64,000 nt of DNA, taken from positions 62,001 to 126,000 of the forward strand of contig NZ_JABFNK010000003.1 in assembly GCF_020386975.1 (NCBI RefSeq), written 5' to 3'. How positions within the stretch are numbered: the stretch's first letter is position 1; each line of letters opens with the position of its first letter. The DNA comes from Thermococcus bergensis (GTDB lineage: Archaea > Methanobacteriota_B > Thermococci > Thermococcales > Thermococcaceae). This document shows, in pieces, positions 18,969-30,075 of this stretch. Under the pieces are notes generated by a model. It was not told where the DNA came from, did no database searches, and saw nothing but the letters and a program-made list of their open reading frames with translations. The position numbers were made by a program, and so were the translations under genes.

Positions 18969-19304
18969 TCACCTCTCCTCAGCTTTTTGAACAACTGCAA
19001 CAACTACAAAGCTCTTTGTCTTGCTAAGAGGCCTTGTCTCGGCAATGATAACCTTGTCTCCAACTTTTGCGTTGATGCATGGTGGGTTGTGGGCGTGTAT
19101 TTTGCTTCTTCTGAGCTCATAACGCTCGTATTTCTTCAGATAGTGATAGTGCTGTCTCTCAACGGTAACTGTGTGTCTTGGCTTGTCGCTGACAACAACT
19201 CCCTCAAACACTCTACCGTGCACCTTAATGTGTCCGTGCCACGGGCACTTTGGGTCATCACACTTTTCCGCGGGAGGTTGTATCTTCAATCCAATGTCTC
19301 TCAT
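18969..19304 (-). CDS. rps17: small-subunit ribosomal protein uS17
   Basis: A 111-residue uS17 starting [17 protein letters not shown], with [20 protein letters not shown] and the C-terminal [21 protein letters not shown] 19304 follows GAGGTGA; it starts after the stop of the RNase P protein gene. Confidence 0.96.
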   Translation of the reverse strand: MRDIGLKIQPPAEKCDDPKCPWHGHIKVHGRVFEGVVVSDKPRHTVTVERQHYHYLKKYERYELRRSKIHAHNPPCINAKVGDKVIIAETRPLSKTKSFVVVAVVQKAEER

Positions 19305-19309
19305 CTTTT

Positions 19310-19678
19310 TCACCTCTTTTTTAATCTCATCTCAGGCCTTCCAATCAGGGCTTCTCCCTTTATTCGTATTTTTTTATCGTCAATTTCAAACTCAAATTCC
19401 GCAACATTCTTGGGAACTACCCACACCTTTTCTCCGAGGATTGTGAGGGTGTTTCTCGTCTCGTCGATCACATATCCCTCAATCCCTACCAACCCCGGAT
19501 GAGAGCTTTTAACGACTTTGACTTTTAGGCCTATGAGCTCATGCAGTGCTATTGTTTTTCTGGTCACTCGACCTCTATTAATTCCTCTGAAAATCCGAGT
19601 TCTGCCAATAAGCGCTTCACCCTTTCTCTGTGATCTCCTTGGAGCTCTATTCTTCCGTTTTTGGCTGTTCCTCCGCAT
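19310..19678 (-). CDS. rnp1: RNase P protein component 1 (Rpp29/Pop4)
   Basis: A 122-residue protein subunit of archaeal RNase P, which trims the 5' end of tRNA precursors. The Sm-like core is [20 protein letters not shown] to the C-terminal [11 protein letters not shown]. The basic N-terminus [17 protein letters not shown] matches Pyrococcus Rpp29, so the long form starting at 19678 is preferred although it overlaps the eIF1 gene by 115 bases in another frame. A short form from GTG 19567 is the alternative. Confidence 0.9.
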   Translation of the reverse strand: MRRNSQKRKNRAPRRSQRKGEALIGRTRIFRGINRGRVTRKTIALHELIGLKVKVVKSSHPGLVGIEGYVIDETRNTLTILGEKVWVVPKNVAEFEFEIDDKKIRIKGEALIGRPEMRLKKR

Positions 19679-19860
19679 GCCAGCTTCGCCTTGAGCTTTT
19701 TTGCAATCTCTTCAAGGTCAAATTCTTTCTCGTCAATTCCCTCTATTATGGTCTTGAGCTTCCCATAACGGGCCTTTTCAATATAGACCCTAATCCTTTG
19801 CTGTTCTTTTAACACCTCTTTAAATAGCATCTCATCCAGGGGGTTCACAATCCTAGGCAC
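19564..19860 (-). CDS. translation initiation factor aIF1 (SUI1)
   Basis: A 98-residue SUI1-family factor that helps start-codon selection on the small subunit. The conserved core [20 protein letters not shown] and [16 protein letters not shown] are present. It lies between rpl29 and rnp1, and its 3' end overlaps the rnp1 start region. Confidence 0.95.
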   Translation of the reverse strand: MPRIVNPLDEMLFKEVLKEQQRIRVYIEKARYGKLKTIIEGIDEKEFDLEEIAKKLKAKLACGGTAKNGRIELQGDHRERVKRLLAELGFSEELIEVE

Positions 19861-19866
19861 TAAACA

Positions 19867-20067
19867 TCACCCTTTTCTCCTCAACTTTTCCCTCTTGATT
19901 GTTAAAAGGCGGGCAATATCCCTTCTAAGGTTCCTGATAACCATTGGGTTTTCCATGGATGTTCCCATTGTGAGCATTCCTCTTTCCTTTGCAAGCTCAA
20001 GTCTAAGCTCTCTAATTTTAGCGTCGATCTCTTCTATACTCATCTCTCTAATCTCACTTGGCTTCAT
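19867..20067 (-). CDS. rpl29: large-subunit ribosomal protein uL29
   Basis: A 66-residue two-helix protein, [20 protein letters not shown], located at the exit of the peptide tunnel. It overlaps the rps3 stop by four bases. Confidence 0.96.
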   Translation of the reverse strand: MKPSEIREMSIEEIDAKIRELRLELAKERGMLTMGTSMENPMVIRNLRRDIARLLTIKREKLRRKG

Positions 20068-20687
20068 TGCTCACTCACCTCTTCTTCAGTTGGCTTTTCG
20101 ATGATCTCAATTTCATCAGGAAGTCTAGCATCTGGCGGCATAATTGAAACTTTCACTCCAAGGACACCAAGCTTCAGCAATGCCTGTGCATATCCCCTTG
20201 AAACCAAAGTTTCAGCGGGATTTCCAACTTTTGCAATATATCCCTGATAGAATCTCACACTTTTAGCTCTTTCTCCTGTAAGCTTGCCGCTTATTCTGAT
20301 TTCCACACCTCTTGCGCCATTGTTCATAATTGCCCTTATTGCAGCGTATGCAGCTCTTCTAAAGTGGACTCCCCTTTCCAATGCCTGGGCAAGCCTTGTT
20401 GCTTGAACCTTAGCGTTAAAGTAGGGGTTCTTGATTTCCTCAACCTCTATCTGGGGGTTTTCCAAACCAAATTGTCTCTCCAGTATCCTTGTAAGCTCCC
20501 TTATTTTTCTTCCGCCTCTTCCTATAACGAAACCTGGTCTCTCGGCAAATATAACAACCTTTGTCCCAAGGGGAGTCTTCTTGATGTCAAGTCCTCCATA
20601 ACCAGCTCTTCTAAGCTCTTTCTCAAGATATTCATCGATGAGCATTTCCTTAATGCTTTCCTTTATGAAATATCTCTCGATTGCCAT
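20064..20687 (-). CDS. rps3: small-subunit ribosomal protein uS3
   Basis: A 207-residue uS3 with the KH motif [17 protein letters not shown] and the C-terminal [23 protein letters not shown] 20687 has GGAGGTGAG six bases upstream, so the nine extra codons of the longer frame are rejected. Confidence 0.96.
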   Translation of the reverse strand: MAIERYFIKESIKEMLIDEYLEKELRRAGYGGLDIKKTPLGTKVVIFAERPGFVIGRGGRKIRELTRILERQFGLENPQIEVEEIKNPYFNAKVQATRLAQALERGVHFRRAAYAAIRAIMNNGARGVEIRISGKLTGERAKSVRFYQGYIAKVGNPAETLVSRGYAQALLKLGVLGVKVSIMPPDARLPDEIEIIEKPTEEEVSEQ

Positions 20688-20691
20688 GAGC

Positions 20692-21156
20692 TCACCTCCT
20701 AATCTCCTCAACAACTATCTCAATGTGTGTTGTCTGCTCGTTGAATGGTGTAGCTCTTCCAAAAGCCCTTGGTATGTATCCCCTAAGCACTGGTCCCCTG
20801 TGAGCTGCAGCGTGGATGATCTTTAGCCTATCTGGATCAAGACCTTTCTGCTCTGCGTTGTTTCTAGCATTGAGGAGAATCTTCTTGATTTCTTTAGCGA
20901 CTTTCACCGGATATCTACCAGGTCCAAAACCCTTTCCTTTCTTGTGGCCTTGGGAGTCGTTGAACCTTCTGAGGGGGATAGGTCTTCTCTTGGCTATTAC
21001 ATCATCAAGGAGCTTTATGGCATCATTGAGCATCATTCCTTTGATTTCTCTGCAGACTTCTATTGAGAGTTTCGGGGATATTCTCAAATCTCTCCCGCTT
21101 GCTTTTGCCATTCTCTCTGGGTCAAAATTTTGGAAAGAGTAGGAAAACTTTGCCAT
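20692..21156 (-). CDS. rpl22: large-subunit ribosomal protein uL22
   Basis: A 154-residue uL22; its extended hairpin near [20 protein letters not shown] lines the peptide tunnel. It lies between rps19 and rps3. Confidence 0.96.
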   Translation of the reverse strand: MAKFSYSFQNFDPERMAKASGRDLRISPKLSIEVCREIKGMMLNDAIKLLDDVIAKRRPIPLRRFNDSQGHKKGKGFGPGRYPVKVAKEIKKILLNARNNAEQKGLDPDRLKIIHAAAHRGPVLRGYIPRAFGRATPFNEQTTHIEIVVEEIRR

Positions 21157-21167
21157 TACCTACCACC

Positions 21168-21566
21168 TCACTTGATTGCAACGAACATTGATGATCTTGT
21201 AGCACCAACACCAGGTGAACCGTGTTGGACTCTCTTTCTTGTTAGAGCAAATTCTCCAAGGTAATGTCCAATCATCTCTTCCTTAATCTCTACTGGGACA
21301 AACTCCTTACCATTGTGGACATAAATTGTGATTCCTACCATTTCTGGAAGGATAACCATGTCCCTGCTGTGAGTTCTTATTGGCTTCTTGTATTTGCCCC
21401 TCTTTGCCAACCTGATCTTTCTGAGAAGCTTCTTTTGTTCAGGTGTTAACCCTCTCTTAAGGCTTCTCCTCTGTCTTGAGGGGAAAAGTCTAGCCAAATC
21501 TTCAAGAGACATGTTCATTAGTTCTTCAAGAGTATAACCGCGATATTTAAATTCTTTCCTTGCCAT
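21168..21566 (-). CDS. rps19: small-subunit ribosomal protein uS19
   Basis: A 132-residue uS19 of archaeal length with the C-terminal block [20 protein letters not shown]. It starts 11 bases after rpl2. Confidence 0.96.
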   Translation of the reverse strand: MARKEFKYRGYTLEELMNMSLEDLARLFPSRQRRSLKRGLTPEQKKLLRKIRLAKRGKYKKPIRTHSRDMVILPEMVGITIYVHNGKEFVPVEIKEEMIGHYLGEFALTRKRVQHGSPGVGATRSSMFVAIK

Positions 21567-21576
21567 TTATACCACC

Positions 21577-22296
21577 TCACTTTCTCCTTCCGGTTCTTCT
21601 CGCAGCTATATGACCGACTTTTCTTCCAGGTGGAGCGCTCCTTGAGACTGTACTTGGCTTACCGATGTGGTGTTCTTTACCACCGTGTGGGTGGTTGACT
21701 GCGTTCATCTTTACACCTCTTGGTTTAGGCCAGAACCTGTTTCTTGCCTTCATTATGTAGTATGCCTTACCTGCCTTGACTATTGGCTTTTCAAGTCTAC
21801 CTCCACCAGCAACTACACCAATTGTGGCCCTGCACATTGGATTGAATGCCTTAAGCTCACCACTTGGCAACTGAACAATTACTCTGTTCTTCTCTTTTGA
21901 AACAACTAGAGCATAACTTCCCCCGGCTCTCACGTACTTTCCACCATCGCCTGGAGAACCTTCAATGTTGTAAACGTATGTACCCTCTGGAATCTTTGCA
22001 AGTGGAAGTGTGTTTCCAATTGCTATCGGAGCTTCAGGTCCGATGTAAACCTCTTGATCCACCAAAAGTCCCTCTGGGGCAAGGATGAGTTTCTCAAGAC
22101 CGTTCTCAAACTTAACCTTGGCAACCGGTGCAGTTCTTCCGGGGTCGTGGAGTATCTCAACTACCCTACCAGCGAGGGTCTTTTCTTGGGTGAAATTCAA
22201 GGGGATGTACTTAACAGCACCCCTATATCTGTGAGACGGTGCTCTGAAGGTTGTTGTTCCTTTTCCTCTCCTCTGTTGAATCAAACTCTTACCCAT
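21577..22296 (-). CDS. rpl2: large-subunit ribosomal protein uL2
   Basis: A 239-residue protein of the peptidyl-transferase centre region. The key loop [20 protein letters not shown] holds the conserved functional histidine. ATG 22296 is chosen over GTG 22302, which lies within the ribosome binding site. Confidence 0.96.
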   Translation of the reverse strand: MGKSLIQQRRGKGTTTFRAPSHRYRGAVKYIPLNFTQEKTLAGRVVEILHDPGRTAPVAKVKFENGLEKLILAPEGLLVDQEVYIGPEAPIAIGNTLPLAKIPEGTYVYNIEGSPGDGGKYVRAGGSYALVVSKEKNRVIVQLPSGELKAFNPMCRATIGVVAGGGRLEKPIVKAGKAYYIMKARNRFWPKPRGVKMNAVNHPHGGKEHHIGKPSTVSRSAPPGRKVGHIAARRTGRRK

Positions 22297-22307
22297 TCTC
22301 ACTCACC

Positions 22308-22568
22308 TCAGAACAATCCTATTCTAGCAGCAACCTCACTTGCGCTATACTCAGGCTTCAATTTCACGTAAGCCTTCTTTTCACCTTTCATTGTTATGAG
22401 TGTGTTGACCTTCTCAACTTTGACTTTGTATATTTCCTCGACAGCCCTCTTTATATCCTGCTTTGTAGCCCTTCTATCTACTATAAAGGTGAGCTTGTTT
22501 TCTCTCTCAACCATTGAAATTGCCTTTTCCGTGACTACAGGTCGTATAATAACCTTATATGGATCCAT
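22308..22568 (-). CDS. rpl23: large-subunit ribosomal protein uL23
   Basis: An 86-residue tunnel-exit protein, [20 protein letters not shown], equal in length to the Pyrococcus protein when started at ATG 22568. Confidence 0.96.
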   Translation of the reverse strand: MDPYKVIIRPVVTEKAISMVERENKLTFIVDRRATKQDIKRAVEEIYKVKVEKVNTLITMKGEKKAYVKLKPEYSASEVAARIGLF

Positions 22569-22574
22569 CACTCA

Positions 22575-23342
22575 TCACCCATAAATCTCCCTTAATCTCT
22601 CTATTGCTCCCTTCGTCCAGATCGTGAGTCTTCCGGGGTGTGCACCTGGGGCTAACAGCTCTACACCCAAATTGTCCACTAAGACCACATCAACACCCGG
22701 GTGGTTTCTTGCTCCCTGGATGATTCCCTCGTTTTTGGCAACTACGATAAGTGGGCCCTTTGCTTTCTTGTATCTCCTGCCCCTCATCTTACCCTTTCCG
22801 GCTCTCACTTTGGTGTTTTTCTTTGCCCTCTCAATATCGTCCCAAACGCCGAGCTTCTTGAAGATCTCTCTGGTCTTTGCAGTCTTGTAGACCTTTTCGA
22901 GCTCATCTTCCACCACGAGGGGAACCTGAGGCAGATTATCAATTATGTGGCCCCTCGCCTTAACTAAATCGTAGTTTGCAGTTGCAGCTATGGCACTCAT
23001 CAAAGCAAGTCTTCTCTCCTTCTTGTTGATGTCTTCCCATATGATTTTCTCTACTTTTGGTGGGTGAGTTCTTCTACCACCTCTGGCAAATGGGACGAAC
23101 GCTGCGAACCTTGGAGAAGTCTTTATTCTTTCAACCCTTGCCATACCGTGGCCTTTTCCGATGTTCTCAGTAACCCTCCTCTTACCAGCGAGGGGGTCTC
23201 TCCCCTGTGGTTGTATGCGGTGGGTCCATGAAGCGATGACAGCTCTCTTAATGAGATCTGGTCTGAAAGGTGTTTGGAATACCTTTGGGAGTTCGATTTC
23301 TTCAATTGGCTCGCCATCGAGTGAAAATACCTTAACTTTCAT
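22575..23342 (-). CDS. rpl4: large-subunit ribosomal protein uL4
   Basis: A 255-residue archaeal uL4 with the long basic tunnel loop ([31 protein letters not shown]). It follows rpl3 after eleven bases. Confidence 0.96.
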   Translation of the reverse strand: MKVKVFSLDGEPIEEIELPKVFQTPFRPDLIKRAVIASWTHRIQPQGRDPLAGKRRVTENIGKGHGMARVERIKTSPRFAAFVPFARGGRRTHPPKVEKIIWEDINKKERRLALMSAIAATANYDLVKARGHIIDNLPQVPLVVEDELEKVYKTAKTREIFKKLGVWDDIERAKKNTKVRAGKGKMRGRRYKKAKGPLIVVAKNEGIIQGARNHPGVDVVLVDNLGVELLAPGAHPGRLTIWTKGAIERLREIYG

Positions 23343-23353
23343 AAACCCTCACC

Positions 23354-24439
23354 TCATTGTTTTGATTCTCTACTAACGTATGTTATTTGTGGAGCCTCAA
23401 CAGGTGGCTTCTTGGCTGGAGGCCTTATTGCCGGTCTTACCCTGATTATTCTCTTAATTGCTCCAGGTAGGGTCCCAGCTATCATAAGGAAGTCGTTTCT
23501 CACTACTCCGTAGTGTGGGAATCCTCCCTTTGGAGTGATCTCGATTTCTTCTCCGTTGAGCTCGAGTTTTCCGTTTTCTCCTATCCTCAGGAGCCTCTTG
23601 TTGAACTCAGTTCTGTGGTGGAATCCCATCTGTCCAGCTTGTGGAACTGTCCACATAACTCTCGCAGGATGCCATGGACCGAGGTTACCAACGTGTCTTG
23701 CTTTTCCAGCTCTTTGAGCCTTGTGGAACTGGATCTTAATGCCCCATCTCTTAACTGGGCCCTGAGTACCCTTACCCTTTGTAACAGCTACAACGTCAAG
23801 AAGCTCTCCCTCTTTGAGAACTTCACTTGCTCTGAGTTCTTTTCCAAGCTTCTCTTTGATGTAGGCAAACTTCTCTTCAACGCTTGTTCCACCAACAGCG
23901 TACTCCATAACCTCAGGCTTCTTCTTTATCCTCGCGAGCCATGGCTGAGTTGCCACAAGAGCCCTAACTTCAACTATTTCTCCGGACTTAACGAGATCCT
24001 CAAGCTCTCCAAGTTTTTGCTGGAAGGTCTCTTCGTTGTAGTTCTTTGGAAGAGTCTTAATCCTTCTCTCAAGAAGCTTGTAGAATGTTACGTTCTTTGC
24101 TTTCTTTGATGGGTAATTCTCGAGCTTGAAATCCGGAACTATGACCTCAGTTGCAGTTTCAAGTCCAAGGTAACCCTGCTTGTAAGCTCTAACCCCATAG
24201 ACTATTAAGGGCGGAGCTTCAACTATCGTTACTGGCACGAAGATCTCCTTACCCTTCGTAAGCCCTGGAGTATCGTCTATCATAAGCACGTGGGTCATTC
24301 CAGCCTTGTACCCTGCAAATCCAAGCATTCTAACCTCTTGCTCTTGTGGCCAGTTTTTAATTCTCGGGACTATACTCTTGGCTCTTTTTCTTGGGGAATA
24401 CGCCAATGAACCTCTCCTTGGTCTGCTAATTTTTCCCAT
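23354..24439 (-). CDS. rpl3: large-subunit ribosomal protein uL3
   Basis: A 361-residue uL3 of archaeal/eukaryotic length, with [20 protein letters not shown] and the W-containing finger [20 protein letters not shown]. It starts one base after the SPOUT gene stop. Confidence 0.97.
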   Translation of the reverse strand: MGKISRPRRGSLAYSPRKRAKSIVPRIKNWPQEQEVRMLGFAGYKAGMTHVLMIDDTPGLTKGKEIFVPVTIVEAPPLIVYGVRAYKQGYLGLETATEVIVPDFKLENYPSKKAKNVTFYKLLERRIKTLPKNYNEETFQQKLGELEDLVKSGEIVEVRALVATQPWLARIKKKPEVMEYAVGGTSVEEKFAYIKEKLGKELRASEVLKEGELLDVVAVTKGKGTQGPVKRWGIKIQFHKAQRAGKARHVGNLGPWHPARVMWTVPQAGQMGFHHRTEFNKRLLRIGENGKLELNGEEIEITPKGGFPHYGVVRNDFLMIAGTLPGAIKRIIRVRPAIRPPAKKPPVEAPQITYVSRESKQ

Positions 24440-24440
24440 T

Positions 24441-25217
24441 TCAATCCCTCCTTATGAAATTAAATACCGCCAATGTCGCCAACACGGCTTCCTCCGTTCT
24501 AACGGTCTTTGTCTTTTGATTTGGAATCGTATTGAGGATTAGATCAAAGGGATAATCCTCATTGAAGTCTCTCAGGATTTCCATTACCCCCTTCCGGGGA
24601 GATCCAAACACGAATCCCACTTCCCCCTCCAGCGGGGGAAGGTTCACTTTTCTCACATCCTCACCCTTTCGTGAGGTCGCGATTGCAAGGTTGAGTTTTG
24701 CCTTTTTAAGTGTTTTTGCCAAAGACTTTCTGGTGAAATGTACCCGATATCCCCAATACTCCTCCGGCTCTGCGGGCACCACTTTGAGCGGATTCAGGGA
24801 CACGATTTTGAAGGTCATCCGCCCTTCTCCGCCCCCCTCCACGAGGGCAAGCTCGTCAAGGCCAATGTCAGCGTAAAGCCTCTTGCCCTTTCTGACTACA
24901 ACGCCTTCCCTGATTTCGCCGAGCTTAGGCCTTCCTTTGAGTTTATGGTGCGGAGTTCTTAGTGGTGGTAAAACACCAACGTATTTGAGCTCTTTTGTGA
25001 GGGGAATCAGCTTCTTTCGCAGATACTGCGGTGTTTCCATGTATTCAAGGACGAGCTTAATGAACTTCCCGTCTTTTCCACCCGCGTTGTAAATCCATAT
25101 GTGTTCGATACCGAAGATCGCTGCTGCCCTGCCGATCTGCCCGACTTTGTATGTTCTTATTTTGGGGTCATTTGTCTCCTCGAGGAGTGAATCTGGAATA
25201 AAGATGTGCCATGCCAT
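24441..25217 (-). CDS. SPOUT-family RNA methyltransferase-like protein
   Basis: A 258-residue protein of the archaeal/eukaryotic SPOUT group (COG2106) that is conserved directly before rpl3 in Thermococcales. An N-terminal half ([19 protein letters not shown]...) and an inserted OB-like domain ([20 protein letters not shown]) precede the knotted C-terminus with [10 protein letters not shown] and the [18 protein letters not shown] helix. The family is expected to methylate rRNA; the exact target is not known to me. It is the first gene of the operon. Confidence 0.85.
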   Translation of the reverse strand: MAWHIFIPDSLLEETNDPKIRTYKVGQIGRAAAIFGIEHIWIYNAGGKDGKFIKLVLEYMETPQYLRKKLIPLTKELKYVGVLPPLRTPHHKLKGRPKLGEIREGVVVRKGKRLYADIGLDELALVEGGGEGRMTFKIVSLNPLKVVPAEPEEYWGYRVHFTRKSLAKTLKKAKLNLAIATSRKGEDVRKVNLPPLEGEVGFVFGSPRKGVMEILRDFNEDYPFDLILNTIPNQKTKTVRTEEAVLATLAVFNFIRRD

Positions 25218-25272
25218 TTCAGTCAGCCTTTACGTTTCTATACTCTAAAGCTGTAGTGGGGTAAAAAGAAAG

Positions 25273-25290
25273 TATTTAAAAGGCTTTCGA
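25273..25290 (-). promoter_or_regulatory. BRE/TATA promoter of the ribosomal operon
   Basis: On the minus strand CGAAAGC (25290-25284) followed by CTTTTAAATAC (25283-25273) is a near-ideal archaeal BRE/TATA pair. It puts the transcript start near 25248, about 30 bases before the first ATG of the operon. Confidence 0.75.
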
Positions 25291-25340
25291 ACTGTTCCAC
25301 CCTTCTGAGCTTCCAAAGGTGTGAAAAATTTTTGCAAAGA

Positions 25341-25787
25341 CTATCCCACAATATTTTCTATGACCTTTATAATATTAGGAATATTACTTTTAATCTCTTC
25401 ACTAAGCTCAGTTCCCAGCCCAATCTCCTTAGCTACAATCCCCACGAAATGAATCTCTGCTTTAGCTAATCGTTCATCAAGACTCATTAGAAGTTTAAGT
25501 CCATCAATAGCTCCCATAAAATGTGCACTCCTTATCTCAGCCTGGAGTTTTTCAAAAACCTTCTCCCCTTTTAGATGGACTATTTCTCCTGGTTTGTATT
25601 TGTCAGTCAGTATGGCATCGACTATTATTATCTTCTCCTCCCCGTTGTAATAACGCTGAAGTCTAAATATATCAGTGCCAATTTCAACAACGTTATAACC
25701 TTTGTCTGCTAAAATTCTACCTACCTTAAGTCCCACGCCATCATCCTTCATGAGTTCGTTGCCAAGAGCTAGAATCAACGTGCTCAT
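25341..25787 (-). CDS. hydrogenase maturation endopeptidase
   Basis: A 148-residue HycI/HyaD-type protease that removes the C-terminal tail of the NiFe large subunit after nickel insertion. The start MSTLILALGNELMKDDGVG is the family N-terminus with the nickel-sensing residues; IIIVDAI and HFMGAIDG follow. ATG 25787 has GGTGAG upstream. It follows hydA by 37 bases; hydA ends in DPCISCSVH plus four residues, the expected substrate. Confidence 0.9.
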   Translation of the reverse strand: MSTLILALGNELMKDDGVGLKVGRILADKGYNVVEIGTDIFRLQRYYNGEEKIIIVDAILTDKYKPGEIVHLKGEKVFEKLQAEIRSAHFMGAIDGLKLLMSLDERLAKAEIHFVGIVAKEIGLGTELSEEIKSNIPNIIKVIENIVG

Positions 25788-25824
25788 ATTCTCACCAACA
25801 AAAATTAGAAGGGAAGTTAAAAAA

Positions 25825-27108
25825 CTAAAGCCTAACCACGTGAACAGAACACGAGATACATGGGTCATACGCCCTAACAGCCATCTCTGCAAGGAGCTTG
25901 AGCTTCTCAGGATCATCCTGCCAGTGCTTCTCCGCCATCATTCTAACGTGGCGCTCCATGATTGCAAGGTTCATTGCCGTTGGCGTTATGATATCCGCAT
26001 AGTTAACTCTTCCATCCTTGACTTCAAGAGCGTAGACGAGTAAGCCTCTTGGAGCCTCGGTTATGCTCACTCCAAAGCCGTCTTTTAGCTCTACCTCGTC
26101 CCTCTCTTTTACCGGCCACTTTGCAAGGGTATCGTCTATTAAGTCAATTGCCCTCTCTATGAAGTAAACGAGCTCAATTGCCTGAGCAAAGTTGTTTGCA
26201 AAACAGTTGTTATATCTGAGAAGGTCTTTGTATTGGGTGTAAAGCTCCTTTGCCTTACCGTAGAGAAGATCAGCGTTGTTAACTATTCTTGAGATTGCAC
26301 CTACCATAAAAGGCTTCCCTTTATAGAAGGAATGCTTTGCAAAGCTGTGTTCAACGACTTTCTCAACTATGTGCTTTTTGTAATCCTCAACCGGGAACTC
26401 AAATCCATCGCTAACCTTAATGTAGTCTCCGTATATGCCATAGACACCATTTCTTGGCTTCACTGCCATATGAACCATTTCATCGTCTGTCACTTCTTCG
26501 TACTGTTCGAGTTTTGAGAACAGCTCCACTGTATATTCCGCCAGAGGTAGCGCTTCCTTCAATTCTTTCTTAAGTTCTTCAAACTGGGCTTTTGTTGGAA
26601 GCTTTCCAAAGCCTCCAAGTATAGCGTTTTCCTGGTGAATAGCTCTTGAGCCGAGATAATCCATTATCTTTGAACCAATGTTTTTCAGCGTCATTGCGTA
26701 TTCGATTTCTTTTCTGTATTTGTCCACCATTGCCAGTGGATTTGAGTAGCCAAGGTAGTCAGGAAGGACTAAAAGGTAAAGGTGTAGGGCATGGCTCTCT
26801 ATCATATCCCCTATGTAAAGCAGGTCTCTCAAATCCTGAATTTCGGGTCTTGGGGTGAATCCTATTGCCTTTTCAGCAGCTTCTACAGCGGTAAGTTTGT
26901 GAGCTGCCGAACAGAACGAACAAACTCTCGGATAGATTGCCAATGCCTCTTCAAGCTTCTTGCCAATTGTAATGGCTTCAAAGAACCTCGGTCCCTCAAT
27001 GATGTTGAGCTTTACCTCTTTTACGCCCTCATCACTTGTAACTATCTCTATTCCTCCCTTACCCTCAACACGGGCTATATGATCAACCGTAATCGGGATA
27101 TACATCAT
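25825..27108 (-). CDS. hydA: sulfhydrogenase NiFe large (alpha) subunit
   Basis: Catalytic subunit of the cytosolic NADP-linked sulfhydrogenase, 427 residues. The nickel ligands are in RVCSFC near the N-terminus and DPCISCSVH at the C-terminus, followed by the removable tail VVRL. It aligns throughout with the P. furiosus hydrogenase I alpha subunit. It overlaps hydD by ATGA (27105-27108). With beta, gamma and delta subunits it oxidises H2 or evolves it with NADPH and can reduce polysulfide. Confidence 0.95.
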   Translation of the reverse strand: MMYIPITVDHIARVEGKGGIEIVTSDEGVKEVKLNIIEGPRFFEAITIGKKLEEALAIYPRVCSFCSAAHKLTAVEAAEKAIGFTPRPEIQDLRDLLYIGDMIESHALHLYLLVLPDYLGYSNPLAMVDKYRKEIEYAMTLKNIGSKIMDYLGSRAIHQENAILGGFGKLPTKAQFEELKKELKEALPLAEYTVELFSKLEQYEEVTDDEMVHMAVKPRNGVYGIYGDYIKVSDGFEFPVEDYKKHIVEKVVEHSFAKHSFYKGKPFMVGAISRIVNNADLLYGKAKELYTQYKDLLRYNNCFANNFAQAIELVYFIERAIDLIDDTLAKWPVKERDEVELKDGFGVSITEAPRGLLVYALEVKDGRVNYADIITPTAMNLAIMERHVRMMAEKHWQDDPEKLKLLAEMAVRAYDPCISCSVHVVRL

Positions 27109-27896
27109 TCTCCCTCCCCAAATATCTTGTTAACCATTTCCTCAAGCTTCGGATTGTGGGCGTTGAAGATCTTCATTCTCTCAAGAATCTCCTCTTTTGT
27201 AAGACCTTTCTTCTTGAACTCTAAGGCTAGAGAGTCAAACCATGCAACGTCATAGCCTACAGCTCCTCTACACCCAATGCAAGCAACGTTAAAGCCCGGA
27301 CACCTTGCATCACACCCAGCAACTGTCACTGGCCCTAAGCACGGCTCTCCCTTTTCTATAAGAATACATGGGTTCCCTCTAAGCCTGCACTCAACACATA
27401 CTGGATAATCAATGTCTTCGGGCCATGAGCCCACTAAGAATGTGCCCAATGCATAGAGAAAGTCCTTCTTCTCTGGTGGGCAACCATAGATTTTATAGTC
27501 AACCTTGATGTATTTTTCAACAGGCTCTGCCATCTTGGGCTCAAATTTAACATGAGCATCTCCGTAAACAGTCTTCCAAAGCTCACTAAGTTCTTTGTCC
27601 TTACCCCAGCTCTGCACTCCACCATGAACGGCACATGATCCCACAGCAACAACTATTTTGGCCTTCTCTCTGATCTTCTTTACAAGCTCAACTTCTTCCT
27701 GAGTGGACACGCTTCCCTCTATGAAGGCTATATCCACTTCCCTATCCTCGCTGCTATCTCTATCCAGCATGAACCAGCATTCTATCTTTGCCTTGTCCAA
27801 AAGCTGAATTATCTCGTCCATCATAGCGAACTGGAGTTGGCAACCATAACATGAAGTGAGAGCGTAAAACCCGATGCGAACTTTTTCGTTCTCCAT
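27105..27896 (-). CDS. hydD: sulfhydrogenase small (delta) subunit
   Basis: Electron-transfer subunit of 263 residues carrying Fe-S clusters that connect the NiFe site with the beta subunit. Cysteines appear in [24 protein letters not shown] and the [13 protein letters not shown] region. ATG 27896 with GGTGGTGAAG upstream matches the Pyrococcus start. Confidence 0.94.
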   Translation of the reverse strand: MENEKVRIGFYALTSCYGCQLQFAMMDEIIQLLDKAKIECWFMLDRDSSEDREVDIAFIEGSVSTQEEVELVKKIREKAKIVVAVGSCAVHGGVQSWGKDKELSELWKTVYGDAHVKFEPKMAEPVEKYIKVDYKIYGCPPEKKDFLYALGTFLVGSWPEDIDYPVCVECRLRGNPCILIEKGEPCLGPVTVAGCDARCPGFNVACIGCRGAVGYDVAWFDSLALEFKKKGLTKEEILERMKIFNAHNPKLEEMVNKIFGEGE

Positions 27897-27906
27897 CTTC
27901 ACCACC

Positions 27907-28797
27907 TCAGTCGAGCATTCCTGGTGTTGATACTATGTCAAAGTACGTGAATACGGGGCCATCTTTACAGACGTATTTCCATGATGTGCTTGTTCCTACG
28001 TTGCAGTGGCCACACTTACCGATTCCACATTTCATCATTCTCTCAAGCGTCACGTAGATGTTCTCTGGTCTGTAGCCGTAGTTTATAAGGGCCTCAAAAA
28101 CATCTTTGTACATCCTTGGAGGACCGCAGATTGCTACTGCTGTGTTCTTGGGGTTTGTATTTGCTTCGACTATGAAGTTCTGCGGCCTACCTTTTGGTCC
28201 CGGCCAATCAGGATCTCTGGTGACACTTTGAATTATCTTAACGTTCTCAGCCTCCGCTATGTCTTTCATTGCCTCAAGCTCCTTGTAGAAGAGTAAATCC
28301 TTCCCATAGCGGGCAGTGTTTATGAATGTTATGTTACCGTATTTCCACCTGTTGTCCATCGCATAAAGGAAAACACTCCTTAGAGGAGCCGTCCCGAGAC
28401 CAGCTGCTATTAAGAGCAAGTCCATCCCTTCCCATTTGTCAACAGGAAAACCGTTTCCATATGGGCCCCTCACGAGTACGGTATCACCAGGCTTAAGCTT
28501 GTGGACTGCAGTAGTTACCTTTCCAGCTTTTCTAATACATAGTTCAAAGAAACCCTGTCTCATAGGAGAAGAACACACGCTAATAGGTACTTCCCCTATT
28601 CCCGGTATTGTAAGCTGAACAAACTGACCCGGCTTAAATGTCCAGTTCTCTGCAATAGTTGGGTCTTCAAACCTAAATAAGAACAGCTTTTCCAACTCGG
28701 TAAGATGATATACCCTGAGAACTCTAACCCTTTCCAAGGCGTAGGGATTGTCCTCTGCAAAAGTATTGCTCCGAGGAACAGGTCTTGGTACGGTCAT
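27907..28797 (-). CDS. hydG: sulfhydrogenase gamma subunit, FAD/NAD(P)H binding
   Basis: Flavoprotein of 296 residues that exchanges electrons with NADPH. A ferredoxin-reductase-type FAD domain ([20 protein letters not shown]) is followed by the nucleotide domain ([26 protein letters not shown]) and a C-terminal 2Fe-2S motif ([13 protein letters not shown]). Its start overlaps the hydB stop by four bases. Confidence 0.94.
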   Translation of the reverse strand: MTVPRPVPRSNTFAEDNPYALERVRVLRVYHLTELEKLFLFRFEDPTIAENWTFKPGQFVQLTIPGIGEVPISVCSSPMRQGFFELCIRKAGKVTTAVHKLKPGDTVLVRGPYGNGFPVDKWEGMDLLLIAAGLGTAPLRSVFLYAMDNRWKYGNITFINTARYGKDLLFYKELEAMKDIAEAENVKIIQSVTRDPDWPGPKGRPQNFIVEANTNPKNTAVAICGPPRMYKDVFEALINYGYRPENIYVTLERMMKCGIGKCGHCNVGTSTSWKYVCKDGPVFTYFDIVSTPGMLD

Positions 28798-29906
28798 TGT
28801 TCACCACCTCCAACAGAAGGACCATACGCAAATCCTCTCTTTGGAATCTCCTCCGAGATTCTCGGTGGACATGAGCTTTCTTCAAGACCCAAAATGGTTC
28901 TCAAATTCCTCACAAAGCTTATCTCTGCAGGACAGAAGTATGAACACCTACCACATCCAACACAATAGCTGAGACCAAGTTTTTCAACATATGAATTTTT
29001 GCACATATACCTGTTCATAAATCTAGATTTCTTTGTTGGCCTAAAGTTGTGTCCACCTGCCACCATTCCATGTCTTACCAGCTGACAAGAATCCCATCTC
29101 CTAACTCTTGCCCCAGTAACTCCATCGATATTTGGAATATCTTGGACATCAAAGCACCTGCAAGTCGGGCAGGTAGTGTTGCAGTTGCCACATGCGAGAC
29201 ATATATCGGACTGCTCGTCCCACATCGGGTGCTCTGTCTCGAGCTCAAGCAGATACCTCAAGTCCGCCCAGTCTTCGTGGTACTTGAACATCTGCTGCTT
29301 TTTATTTTCAAAATCTCTAAAGTTGCACACATCCTGAGATGTTACTTCCTCAAAGAGGCGTAAGTTCTTATCAACTATCCTATGACCAGTGGGAGTCCCG
29401 ACACGAACAAGCCAGCCATCGGGAAGTTCATGGAGGAATAAATCGAAGCCATCGTCTGCAAAATCCGTCTCCCTCAGATTACAGAAACAGTACTCATCTG
29501 GGACACAGCTAATGCCTATGATAATGCCTTTTTCCCTTCTAACCTTGTAATATTTGTCTGGAAGCTCGTCCAAGTATATGGTATCCATTATTTTAAGCCC
29601 GAAGATGTCACATGCATGTACCCCAAAAACAACAAACGGTTCGACTTTTTCAATAGCTTCCTTGTACTCCACCTTTGATAGATTAAATTCAAACATTTTT
29701 TCCCTTGGCAGGAAGAAGAACTTTTTTGGTGGCATTATAGTTCTGTTGTAATGAAATTCCACTTCTTTGACGTTTTCTATCTCTCTAAAATCATAGAATT
29801 TCTCAGAGATTTTTACGGGAGCGTAGAGGATTCCCCAGTCTTTTAATCGCTCTAAGAATTCATAAGTATTCTCCTTCGGGAGCTTAACGTACCTCAACTC
29901 CATCAC
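28794..29906 (-). CDS. hydB: sulfhydrogenase beta subunit, 4Fe-4S
   Basis: Iron-sulfur subunit of 370 residues with two ferredoxin-type cluster motifs near the end, [14 protein letters not shown] and [14 protein letters not shown]. It is the first gene of the hydB-G-D-A operon. The frame begins GTG-ATG at 29906/29903, but the Pyrococcus protein begins [18 protein letters not shown], which corresponds to TTG 29897 here, with AGGGGTGAT four bases upstream; that start is quite possible. Confidence 0.93.
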   Translation of the reverse strand: MMELRYVKLPKENTYEFLERLKDWGILYAPVKISEKFYDFREIENVKEVEFHYNRTIMPPKKFFFLPREKMFEFNLSKVEYKEAIEKVEPFVVFGVHACDIFGLKIMDTIYLDELPDKYYKVRREKGIIIGISCVPDEYCFCNLRETDFADDGFDLFLHELPDGWLVRVGTPTGHRIVDKNLRLFEEVTSQDVCNFRDFENKKQQMFKYHEDWADLRYLLELETEHPMWDEQSDICLACGNCNTTCPTCRCFDVQDIPNIDGVTGARVRRWDSCQLVRHGMVAGGHNFRPTKKSRFMNRYMCKNSYVEKLGLSYCVGCGRCSYFCPAEISFVRNLRTILGLEESSCPPRISEEIPKRGFAYGPSVGGGEQ

Positions 29907-29978
29907 CCCTCTTTTCTAAGCCTATGAACAATGTCGATTTATTTTGTACATTAAACACCAATCATAGTACTTCAAAGC

Positions 29979-29989
29979 CTATAAAAAAG
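29979..29989 (-). promoter_or_regulatory. TATA element of the hyd operon
   Basis: On the minus strand AAAGCTTTTTTATAGG contains a TATA-like TTTTTTATAGG about 80 bases before the hydB start. The SurR-like motif lies just upstream of it. Confidence 0.5.
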
Positions 29990-30005
29990 CTTTCTAAACC
30001 CTTAG

Positions 30006-30022
30006 CTTTCCAACCAAAGGTT
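30006..30022. promoter_or_regulatory. SurR-like binding motif
   Basis: The plus strand reads CTTTCCAACCAAAGGTT, which fits the SurR pattern GTTn3AACn5GTT at eight of nine defined positions. SurR is the redox-sensitive regulator known to control hydrogenase genes in P. furiosus. The site is directly upstream of the hyd TATA element, where activation is expected. Confidence 0.5.
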
Positions 30023-30040
30023 TAGAAAATTCTTAAAAGC

Positions 30041-30051
30041 TTTACATATAT
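30041..30051 (+). promoter_or_regulatory. TATA element of the formate hydrogenlyase operon
   Basis: AAAAGC (30035-30040) followed by TTTACATATAT (30041-30051) is a BRE/TATA pair, giving a transcript start near 30075 and a leader of about 45 bases before fdhA. Confidence 0.5.
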
Positions 30052-30075
30052 CTAGGTCAAGGAACACTTATGGTC

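Noticed and set aside
25788-25916. N-terminal extension of the hydrogenase protease
   Set aside because: It overlaps the hydA end, and the family N-terminus begins at ATG 25787 with a good ribosome site.
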